A DNA stretch of 13,909 nucleotides. Source: Armatimonadota bacterium. Its GTDB lineage: Bacteria > Armatimonadota > Armatimonadia > Armatimonadales > Armatimonadaceae. Positions 7,646-13,909 of this stretch are shown here, piece by piece; position 1 is the first letter of the stretch; the number at the start of each line of letters is the position of its first letter. The stretch covers positions 1-13,909 of the forward strand of contig JACMIS010000551.1 in the NCBI GenBank assembly GCA_014381035.1, read 5' to 3'. The translations under genes were made by a program, and so were the position numbers. Under the pieces are notes generated by a model. That model saw only the letters and a list, made by a program, of their open reading frames with translations. It searched no databases and was not told the origin of the DNA.

Positions 7646-10600
7646 GTACGATTCTCGCAACTCCGCGAGCGTTCGACGACTCGAAGCACGACGCAGGGCA
7701 GCAAAACTGCCCTGCGTTGTATTTGTTTTTTCGCGCCATGTTTCGCTCTCCGAACGGGTGGCTTCGGCATAGGGATGCCCGACTCGGGAAAAGATTTCGG
7801 AGGCGGCGATCATCAGCGGCAACCCATCGCCCCGCTTAAGGTGCAACAACGCTTCCCCGATGTTGAACAAAGACACCGCGCACGCGATAGTGTCGGCGTT
7901 TCGTCGGCAAAAGTTCAACTGATGCAGGAAGTGAACGATAGCCTTCGCGTGATTCCCTTCTTCGCTGAGCAGGTGCCCCAGATTATTATGCACGTAGGCT
8001 TCTGCTTGCTCGTCGCCGATTTCGTCACACATCTGGAGAGCCTTTTCCAGCAACGCTTTTGCCCGCTCCATTTCCCCCATTCGCATTGCGTTTACCGCGC
8101 GATTACGACAAACCGTGCCGATGCCGGGTTTGTGGTCCGCAAGCCGGTAGAGCCTTTCGGCGTCGTCGAAGAACTGCTCCGATTCACCGAACTGCTTTGC
8201 ATGAGTCCCGATACTTCCGCGCAGAGCGAGAACGTCGGCGAGGCGAACGGTATCGCCGGTCTGCTCGACCAGAGACTGTAGCGAACGGGCGAGAGTATCC
8301 GATTCGGTGACACGTCCGATATCGCGTAGTGTCATGGCATGAACGTAAAGGAGTCGGCGGCGAAGTCCCGCGTCGTCTGTGGTGGCGAGCGCGGTTTCGA
8401 TCCAATCCAGCCGCTCGCGAGCATGACCCCGCCGCCGCAAAAAATCGGACAGGTTTACCGCCAGACGCGCACATCGTTCCGTATCTCCGATCTCGCGCAG
8501 ATAGGACCATGCCGCACGAAGGTTCCCCATATCCCGCTCCAGAGCATCGAATGCTTCGGTCTCCCGAGCAGACAGGGTAATATCCTCGCCCCCGTTACGC
8601 TCGGCAAATTGCATGAAGTAGCGGGCATGGGTTTCTCGGATGGAGTTATCTTCCCCCGCCCCTTCGTGTCGTTTCGAGCGAACGAAATCGCTCACGGTCT
8701 GCAGGAGTGAGAAGCGAGGGGGTTCCCCCTTCTCGGCGCGTTGGCAAACCAGGAGCGATTGCTCCTCAAGCGATGCAAGAAGATCGAGCGTGTCAGGATC
8801 CTCGCCCATCATCGCTTCCGCCGCATCCACCCCGAATCCACCAACAAAAACGGAGACGCGCTGAAGCAGTCGCTGTTCCGCAGCCGATAACAGCGTGTAC
8901 GACCATTCCAGAGTGGCAATCAGCGTGCGCTGTCGCTCCGGCACGTCCGTTTCCCGCGTAGACAATAAACGCAGCGAATCGGCAAGTCGACTCTCGATCT
9001 CGCTGACAGACAGATAGCGGGTGCGAGATGCCGCGAGTTCAATGGCAAGGGGCAAACCGTCTAAACGGCGCAGGAGATTAGTCAAGGCGTCCCGTTCGGT
9101 TTGGGTGGCGATAGAGAATTGCTCCTCAATAGCACGGGCACGGTCCAGGAAAAGCCGCACCGCGGAGGCTTGCTCCCATTCCTGTTCCTCCGCGTCACCC
9201 TTCGGTATGTCAAGCGAAGAAACACCCACCCGTTTTTCGCCGTGCAACCGGATCGGTATCCGCGATGTGATCAGAAAAACTACGTCCCGTGCCTCGTTCA
9301 GGAGCGACTTCGAGAATCGTGCGACACTATCCGCCGCGCTTTCCGCGTTGTCCAGTATGAGGAGTAGTCGCTTCGCCGCGAGCGAGGCGATTTTCGTTAC
9401 CCCGATTGCCTCGCAGACGGCGTCAGAGATCGCCCTTTCGTCCCGGCTTTCGTCATCAAGCGATACGTAAAACGCGCCGTCCGTGAAGCGGGCCGCGGTT
9501 TTCGTTTCAAAAAGCGCACGCGCCGCCACAGCGATAGCAAGCCGTGTCTTACCGACGCCGCCCGCACCGGTAAGCGTAATAAATCGCTCGTTTGTCAGAT
9601 ACTCGAGAAGATTTTCTATTGCGTCATCGCGCCCAACGAGCGGCGATAAAACCGCAGGCAGGTTGTGGTGCCGGGTATCGAATGATTCCGGCGGAACATT
9701 GATCGCCTTGATATCGGGAGAAGTAACCTGCCACAGCGTCACCGCATCCGACAGATCACGTAACCGGTGTTTGCCATGGTTCACCCAATCCGCCGGGTTT
9801 GTCGCCCTATGAACCGCATCGCTGGTTAGAATCTGGTACGCCGACGCGGCACTCGCGATCCGCTCCGCCAGTGCCGGACCGGCACCACGCCAACCATTTC
9901 CAGACGGTTCCCCGTCACCGCGGTGAATGCCGATCCGGATCGGAAGCGAATCGCCGAAAGCATCCTCCCAAATACCGGCGCGAGCGCACCGCAATAGGTG
10001 GACAGCCGCGTCCGTCGCTTGTTTAGCACCGGCAAACACCGCGCCGAGCCCTTCCCCGGTCCCGGTATGCGCGCGGTATGTTTTGCCACCGTAGCGTGCT
10101 ACCGAGTCGACGAACATCGCCTCATAGTTCGGCAGGGCGGCGCGAAATACCGCCGCATGGTTCGCCCAGAAAACCGGAGCGTTTTCGATCTCGGCACAAA
10201 CGAACGTGGGAATGCAATCTGATGGAATCGCGAATATTTCGCCTTTCACAGGCGTTGCGAATCGCTTCCGCCAGTCGTCCCCCAGTTTCATGGCGATTTC
10301 TCGAATATCCGCGCCATCATCTGGTGTTAAAAATACCGAGCCTTCGCCGTGTCGGGCGAGGAACGCTTCGCCCTTCTCATCTACGAAACCGACTGGCGAA
10401 AGCCGACCCGATGTTTGTACCGCTCCGGTCGCGCCAACGCGGGAGGCAACAGGAAGTCGCGTTAGTGCCGAGACAAACGACAGCGTGAGCGGCAATTGCA
10501 ATGAGTCGCCCGCCGTTGTCTGCGCCACTGCATCCTCGACACCGTCCGCCCCCCAGAAAACCAGTGCGGGGGCGGGCGGTTGTTCGCCTGGACAGACAAA

Positions 10601-11044
10601 AAGGATCAGCTGCAATGCGGCTTCGAACGCTCTTTGCGCCGAGGCTTCCAGATCGGGTGATACCGGATGAACCGCCACCGGATGTTGCCACCGCGCCACA
10701 GGATGAGCGGGAAGATAAGCAGAGCGAACGCGACAAGCCGACACGGATTTCCCCGCTGGCAAATACAGGGTACCCCCGACGGAGCCGATAGTTTCTGACG
10801 GTTCGGTGTGGGCATCAAGCATCGCGGATATTCCCGCGACTTGCGCCGCCAGACTGACAAAGCTACCGTTCAAAGAAAGCAACGGGTCGAGTCGGAACGG
10901 TTCCAGTGCGGGATGGAGTCCGGCACGCCGGAGTAGCGAAAGAAGGGTGTAACGGGCAATCGGCGACGCATTGGTGCGGAGAGCATCGGCAATCTGTTCA
11001 AACCGCCTGTAAACGGATTCGCTAATTTCGTGCGAGTTGGTCAC
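7634..11044 (-). CDS. STAND protein: Lon-like domain, cyclase homology, NB-ARC ATPase, TPR-like helices
   Basis: The product has 1136 residues and starts at GTG (complement of 11042-11044), 10 bases after the preceding gene's stop. Domain order: residues 1-85, helical, unrecognised; about 85-255, Lon/S16-like, with Ser181 (AGDS) and Lys224 (VDEK); about 278-442, class III cyclase homology, with both metal Asp positions changed to Glu (285, 331) and the Asn/Arg of the catalytic helix changed to Ala (393, 397); about 468-790, NB-ARC/AP-ATPase, with Walker A GAGGVGKT at 493-500, Walker B LLLILDN at 560-566, sensor TSR at 593-595 and GLPL at 663-666; about 800-1100, TPR-like helices. The cyclase-ATPase-TPR layout is a known type of bacterial regulator; the Lon-like front is unusual. 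No membrane segment is seen, so it is cytoplasmic. By family logic ATP/ADP exchange switches the TPR sensor and the effector. I infer that proteolysis is the output. It is the last gene of a tight three-gene unit. Confidence 0.88.
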   Translation of the reverse strand: MTNSHEISESVYRRFEQIADALRTNASPIARYTLLSLLRRAGLHPALEPFRLDPLLSLNGSFVSLAAQVAGISAMLDAHTEPSETIGSVGGTLYLPAGKSVSACRVRSAYLPAHPVARWQHPVAVHPVSPDLEASAQRAFEAALQLILFVCPGEQPPAPALVFWGADGVEDAVAQTTAGDSLQLPLTLSFVSALTRLPVASRVGATGAVQTSGRLSPVGFVDEKGEAFLARHGEGSVFLTPDDGADIREIAMKLGDDWRKRFATPVKGEIFAIPSDCIPTFVCAEIENAPVFWANHAAVFRAALPNYEAMFVDSVARYGGKTYRAHTGTGEGLGAVFAGAKQATDAAVHLLRCARAGIWEDAFGDSLPIRIGIHRGDGEPSGNGWRGAGPALAERIASAASAYQILTSDAVHRATNPADWVNHGKHRLRDLSDAVTLWQVTSPDIKAINVPPESFDTRHHNLPAVLSPLVGRDDAIENLLEYLTNERFITLTGAGGVGKTRLAIAVAARALFETKTAARFTDGAFYVSLDDESRDERAISDAVCEAIGVTKIASLAAKRLLLILDNAESAADSVARFSKSLLNEARDVVFLITSRIPIRLHGEKRVGVSSLDIPKGDAEEQEWEQASAVRLFLDRARAIEEQFSIATQTERDALTNLLRRLDGLPLAIELAASRTRYLSVSEIESRLADSLRLLSTRETDVPERQRTLIATLEWSYTLLSAAEQRLLQRVSVFVGGFGVDAAEAMMGEDPDTLDLLASLEEQSLLVCQRAEKGEPPRFSLLQTVSDFVRSKRHEGAGEDNSIRETHARYFMQFAERNGGEDITLSARETEAFDALERDMGNLRAAWSYLREIGDTERCARLAVNLSDFLRRRGHARERLDWIETALATTDDAGLRRRLLYVHAMTLRDIGRVTESDTLARSLQSLVEQTGDTVRLADVLALRGSIGTHAKQFGESEQFFDDAERLYRLADHKPGIGTVCRNRAVNAMRMGEMERAKALLEKALQMCDEIGDEQAEAYVHNNLGHLLSEEGNHAKAIVHFLHQLNFCRRNADTIACAVSLFNIGEALLHLKRGDGLPLMIAASEIFSRVGHPYAEATRSESETWREKTNTTQGSFAALRRASSRRTLAELRESYISD
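10280..10792 (-). other. Lon-type (S16) peptidase-like domain within the STAND gene
   Basis: This codes for residues about 85-255. A GxVxG opening (GSVGG at 87-91) is followed by a helix AQRAFEAAL, the nucleophile-type AGDS with Ser181 (codon 10502-10504), VSALTRLPV, ATGAV, GRLSPVGFVDEK with Lys224 (codon 10373-10375), and a strand VFLTPDD. Ser and Lys are 43 residues apart, the same distance as Ser679 and Lys722 of E. coli Lon. The intervening 44 residues align with recalled Lon sequence without a gap. No Lon AAA+ or N-terminal domain is present. RadA/Sms carries an inactive Lon-like domain; here the catalytic pair is kept. Confidence 0.72.
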
Positions 11045-11054
11045 GCTTTCTCTC

Positions 11055-11738
11055 TTACTTCGGGGTCAGGCTCACTGAGACCAGACGACGGGCGTGCTCC
11101 GACGGAGGAAATTTATCAACATCCAGAAGTCCACGCGCCTGAGCATTGAGCGGCACCAAAAGCGGGGACAGGGATTTATCCCCTTCGGCTAGCGTCACTG
11201 CCGCCGAAGAATAATCGCCTTCTTGGCTTAGTGCCGACGCATCCACGATGATACGCACCAGGCTGCTTAATTCATTGTCTGGTGAAGCCGACGGTAGTTG
11301 TTGAAACTCGATGCGCACGGACTCCGCAGTCATTACCGCCTGACTGACCAGATTAGCCGCTCCGAACGGGTCCGAAGCAGCGATTGCGGGTGCGAAACAC
11401 GGCAAGTTCAGTACGGTCTCGATAACGTTTAGAATGCGATAGGGAAGGCTTTCGAACGGTGTCCGCACGAACCGCTCCGATAGAGCCCACATTCGCGGCT
11501 GGAGCCGTTCGGGGACAGCGTCCGAAACATCCGAGATGGCGTCGGTGATCTGCTCTTCCTCATCTTCTGGCGGCAGTGACCACGCAACGCGTTCTCGGAG
11601 AACGTTGTCCGATACCGACTCCGCCCATACGCGGCGTACCGTCCCATTACTGGCGATCCCGGACGCGACGGATAAAATGTCCTGTGTGGAAATCACACCG
11701 CCGTCTTGTCTCACGCTGGCTTTCGTGTTTTTTTCCAT
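11055..11738 (-). CDS. Unrecognised 227-residue protein, coupled to sigma-like gene
   Basis: ATG (complement of 11736-11738) shares its A with the TAA stop of the sigma-like gene (TAATG), which indicates translational coupling; AGAGAG lies just upstream. The STAND gene follows after 10 bases. The protein appears soluble: no signal peptide or membrane helix. The N-terminus has an acidic patch (PPEDEEEQITD, about 56-66). The middle is probably helical, and about 155-205 looks like a degenerate TPR-type helix pair (LVRIIVDASALSQEGDYSSAAVTLAEGD). No zinc-binding HxxxCxxC of classical anti-sigma factors and no catalytic motif is seen. Its position between a sigma-like factor and a protease-like STAND protein makes it a candidate regulator, adaptor or substrate. 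That is inference from context only. Confidence 0.75.
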   Translation of the reverse strand: MEKNTKASVRQDGGVISTQDILSVASGIASNGTVRRVWAESVSDNVLRERVAWSLPPEDEEEQITDAISDVSDAVPERLQPRMWALSERFVRTPFESLPYRILNVIETVLNLPCFAPAIAASDPFGAANLVSQAVMTAESVRIEFQQLPSASPDNELSSLVRIIVDASALSQEGDYSSAAVTLAEGDKSLSPLLVPLNAQARGLLDVDKFPPSEHARRLVSVSLTPK

Positions 11739-12652
11739 TACTCTCTGCCTATCGTTTCGATTTCGGCTCCGCGTTCCGTGAGAAGCCGCCCCATCTCATG
11801 GCGCAAAATATACCGTTTGGCGCGATTCTGCAAATCGGCACCGACCACAACCTCTACCGCGATTCGGATCGGTTCATATAAATAGGTTTGCACGTCCGGG
11901 AGCGTATTGATACACGAACCGGACGCGGTTTCGACCAGGACCCAATCCCGTGCGCGTATACAGATCGTTTCGACGGAGAGTTGTCTCCAGAAACGCAGGA
12001 CAACTGTCTCCGCTTCGCGCGTCGCCCCTTCCAGATCATCGCGTAACCGTTCGCCCAATTCATACAGTGCCAGTGCTTGATACTGGCGGAAATGACGTGT
12101 CCCGGCTCCGCTTTTACGTAGCAAACGGCCCAGCCGCTCCCCATCGGTAAATAACAAACGGAGCACCACCAGAGCGGTTTTTCCCGCGCCGAAAATCTCC
12201 TCATCCGGCGTCGGCGCGGGACTTTCCGGTTCGCTATCGCGCTCCAGACGGTCGCTTCGCGGACGGCTCTGGCGTGTATCGGGCAAACGAAGCGCGTCTA
12301 CCCAGACACAACGGGCTGCCCGAAACAGCGTTCGTAAAAAATGGACTTCGTCCAGGATGCGGTCGCCGTTATCGCCAACAATGACCGTGAAAACCTTATC
12401 GAATGCCTCAACGGCAATATCTTCGCCGTCCTTTCCGACACTCAGACCGATGGCTTCCCCTTTTCGCAACAAATTGCTGGCAAAACGCGATAACGGCACC
12501 ACACACCGGTTATAAAGCGGGGTGACGGCGCGATCTATTTTCGCGCGATCACCGGAGCGGAGCGCGTCGCGCACCGCGACAAGCGACCATCCGGTTGTCA
12601 GTGAAATAAGCCCGGTTTTTGTATTTGGTTTCGAATCAAGTAACGAAGACAA
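11738..12652 (-). CDS. Sigma-70-like (ECF-type) factor with atypical C-terminus
   Basis: The product has 304 residues. Residues about 40-123 resemble sigma-70 region 2. Seen are a helix LYNRCVVPLSRFASNLL, then EDIAVEAFDKVF in place of the usual EDLvQEaFlkv, then HFLRTLFRAARCVWVDALR, corresponding to the WLfriArNlalDllRr core-binding and -10-reading helices. An acidic, Pro-rich linker (about 133-152) follows, as between the sigma domains of ECF factors. The C-terminal half (about 155-304) lacks a clear region-4 helix-turn-helix, and at over 300 residues it is longer than the usual 160-200 of ECF factors. The start is uncertain: the only upstream candidate is TTG with a weak Shine-Dalgarno, and a stop closes the frame further up without any ATG. 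It is first in the three-gene unit. It may be a working sigma factor or a sigma-derived regulator. Confidence 0.65.
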   Translation of the reverse strand: MSSLLDSKPNTKTGLISLTTGWSLVAVRDALRSGDRAKIDRAVTPLYNRCVVPLSRFASNLLRKGEAIGLSVGKDGEDIAVEAFDKVFTVIVGDNGDRILDEVHFLRTLFRAARCVWVDALRLPDTRQSRPRSDRLERDSEPESPAPTPDEEIFGAGKTALVVLRLLFTDGERLGRLLRKSGAGTRHFRQYQALALYELGERLRDDLEGATREAETVVLRFWRQLSVETICIRARDWVLVETASGSCINTLPDVQTYLYEPIRIAVEVVVGADLQNRAKRYILRHEMGRLLTERGAEIETIGRE

Positions 12653-12765
12653 CGGCGCGTTTCTTACAGGAAAATAGTGGAATGGCGAAAAAAGTTTTCA
12701 CCTGCTTATTCGGCATCAAGCGGACAAGTACCTGCAAGATGAATAACGGGTGGAAGTTAGAGCTG
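12653..12765 (-). promoter_or_regulatory. Intergenic region upstream of the sigma-STAND unit
   Basis: These 113 bases separate the small membrane protein gene from the sigma-like gene. The spacing suggests that the three-gene unit has its own promoter here. TATTTT (complement of 12672-12677) could be a -10 box, with no convincing -35 and no GGAAC-type ECF element. I see no terminator hairpin after the membrane protein gene, so read-through from upstream is also possible. Confidence 0.25.
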
Positions 12766-13173
12766 CTACCGTTTCTCGGAAGGACGGAGAAGATAGTACA
12801 AGCATACGGCTACCAGCAATACTTGCGGGAACGCGGTAGAAAGCGCGGGAGCATGATACTTCCCCCCTTGTATGTGAGTGGGAAAACGGCACGACTCTTT
12901 TTTCGTCAAACCAAACATCCACGCGGCATTTTCAAAGTCGGGTGAAAAACCGCCGACCGCCCCCCAGAACTCCGGCGATTTGATTCCATATTTCAGAAAG
13001 ATAAGAAAGATGGTGACGGCAAGAAGCGGCAACTCCACTTTGGCGGACAAGTCTTTGTGCGGAGTCAGGTCGCCTATCAAATGCGACGCAACACCGCCCG
13101 CGAACGCCTTGCCGGGGTGATCCGCCGCCTTGCCAATCGCCGCACCGATAACCGCATGCACCGCGCAAATCAT
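12766..13173 (-). CDS. Small membrane protein, possibly YdjM/DUF457-like
   Basis: The product has 135 residues. ATG (complement of 13171-13173) lies 6 bases after the lytic transglycosylase stop, so the two are probably co-transcribed. GGAG is almost adjacent to the ATG, closer than normal. Hydrophobic stretches at about 3-17, 48-62 and 115-129 suggest an inner-membrane protein. His6, then SHLIGDLTPHKD at 30-41 (His31, Asp35, His39) and GGFSPDFENA at 74-83 give a pattern of His and Asp next to membrane segments. This recalls the YdjM-type putative membrane metal-dependent hydrolases, which carry a similar LLPDiDH motif. The match is loose and the protein is shorter than that family, so function is open. 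Confidence 0.6.
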   Translation of the reverse strand: MICAVHAVIGAAIGKAADHPGKAFAGGVASHLIGDLTPHKDLSAKVELPLLAVTIFLIFLKYGIKSPEFWGAVGGFSPDFENAAWMFGLTKKESCRFPTHIQGGKYHAPALSTAFPQVLLVAVCLYYLLRPSEKR

Positions 13174-13179
13174 GCTCCG

Positions 13180-13905
13180 CTAACCCGTTTCGCCACACAA
13201 CTGGCGGTAGATCGAATTGATTTTCCGCACGTAGTTCTGTGTTTCGCGGTAGGGCGGGATCCCCTTATATTTCTTGACCGCGCCGGGTCCGGCATTGTAG
13301 GCGGCGAGGGCGAGCGAGATGTGGTTCCATTTCAGGTCATTCATCGCCTTACCACCGCTATACTTATCCAGATGGGAGCGCAATAGCCAGACCGAACCCG
13401 CGATATTCTGGACCGGGTCATACGGGTTTTGCAACCCGGTTTTGGTAGCAATGTCCTGCGCCGTTCCTGGCATCAGCTGACCGAGTCCCATCGCGCCGCT
13501 CCGGGAGGTGCTGTTCGGGTTAAAGTCCGACTCCGCGATGATCAGTGCGATAACGAGACGCGGATCGGTGTCGAGGGCTTCCGAGTAGCGAAGAACCGCC
13601 CAGGTAATATCGCTCGCCTGACTCTCCGTGAGACGGGGGTTCCGCGATTTGATGAAGGCACGGTAAGCAGGAAAAACGGATTGCGCAGTCGCGGACAGTC
13701 CGTTTGCGGCGACCGGGGCGTTGCGCGATGTCACCGCGCTGCGGACTCCGGAGCGTGAGGCGAGAGTCCCGCTGGAGCGTTTACCATTGCGTTGCTTCGC
13801 CGCCTTGACCGCTTTATCATAGGCGAGCCGAGCCGCTTTGCTGGTGCGCTCACGCTCTTCCATTGCCTTCAAATCCCACGCGGACGCGACCGCGAGCACT
13901 TCCAT
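13180..13905 (-). CDS. Lytic transglycosylase (SLT domain), 5' end uncertain
   Basis: At least 241 residues. The C-terminal 130 residues are a clear SLT/lysozyme-like domain: catalytic Glu125 in IIAESDFNPNS, GAMGLGQLMPGTA at 137-149, NIAGSVWLLRSHLDKY at about 167-182, and AAYNAGPGAVKKYKGIPPYR at about 201-220, then ETQNYVRKI. Such enzymes cut the MurNAc-GlcNAc bond of peptidoglycan, forming 1,6-anhydroMurNAc. The N-terminal 70 residues are charged and low-complexity (Ala/Lys/Arg/Ser), with no export signal visible. The ATG at 13905 has GGAG directly against it with no spacer, and the frame is still open at the window edge, so the true start and a signal peptide may lie outside. It may be housed with cell-envelope or secretion genes upstream. 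Confidence 0.87.
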   Translation of the reverse strand: MEVLAVASAWDLKAMEERERTSKAARLAYDKAVKAAKQRNGKRSSGTLASRSGVRSAVTSRNAPVAANGLSATAQSVFPAYRAFIKSRNPRLTESQASDITWAVLRYSEALDTDPRLVIALIIAESDFNPNSTSRSGAMGLGQLMPGTAQDIATKTGLQNPYDPVQNIAGSVWLLRSHLDKYSGGKAMNDLKWNHISLALAAYNAGPGAVKKYKGIPPYRETQNYVRKINSIYRQLCGETG

Positions 13906-13909
13906 CTCC

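Noticed and set aside
10606..10860. Minus-strand open frame inside the STAND gene
   Set aside because: It overlaps the well-supported Lon-like domain in another frame and shows no RBS or family likeness.
7634..11044. Calling the STAND protein an Avs-type anti-phage defence gene
   Set aside because: The cyclase-ATPase-TPR order is that of AfsR-like regulators, and no restriction, toxin, integrase or other defence gene is nearby. A defence role is possible but not supported.
11055..11738. Calling the 227-residue protein an anti-sigma factor
   Set aside because: There is no HxxxCxxC zinc motif and no membrane helix. Only its position beside the sigma-like gene suggests it.
1..13909. tRNA, rRNA, CRISPR array, insertion sequence or integrase
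   Set aside because: Reading both strands I saw no cloverleaf, regular spaced repeats, transposase motif or terminal inverted repeats.

Overview
The window reads as chromosomal DNA of a GC-rich, diderm-type bacterium. The evidence is secreted and lipid-anchored proteins, a variant PEP-CTERM-like anchor, a soluble lytic transglycosylase and an ADP-ribosylglycohydrolase of the form common in Planctomycetes, Lentisphaerae and Armatimonadota. I would guess Armatimonadota or a neighbouring phylum, with low confidence, because there is no phylogenetic marker here. I see no rRNA, tRNA, CRISPR array, insertion sequence or integrase. Eleven protein genes fill almost the whole window, and no gene-free stretch exceeds about 170 bases.

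Layout. Left block, minus strand: a partial membrane-anchored coiled-coil gene (1-452) lies 3 bases downstream of an ADP-ribosylglycohydrolase fused to two beta-sandwich-like C-terminal regions (456-2630). A 165-base divergent region with a small palindrome separates them from a plus-strand run: a secreted SGNH/GDSL hydrolase with a PEP-CTERM-like tail (2796-3560), a YaeQ-family PD-(D/E)XK-fold protein (3634-4248), and two tandem lipoprotein genes (4339-5679 and 5700-7595). The two lipoproteins share an N-terminal module; the second carries a PQQ-type beta-propeller. A perfect 13-bp inverted repeat at 7602-7645 sits where the plus run meets the next, minus-strand block.

Right block, minus strand, in transcription order: a lytic transglycosylase (13905-13180), a small membrane protein (13173-12766), then a compact three-gene unit: an atypical sigma-70-like factor (12652-11738), an unrecognised 227-residue protein overlapping it by one base (11738-11055), and a 1136-residue STAND protein (11044-7634).

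The most interesting item is the STAND protein. Its N-terminal part looks like a Lon-type (S16) peptidase domain with the Ser-Lys pair at exactly the Lon spacing. A cyclase-homology domain that has lost key catalytic residues follows, then an NB-ARC/AP-ATPase module and TPR-like helices. Together with a co-transcribed sigma-like factor and a small unknown protein, this suggests an undescribed signalling switch: an NTP-driven sensor that controls a built-in protease, perhaps acting on the small protein or on the sigma-like factor. The domain calls come from motifs in the sequence; the mechanism is inference.
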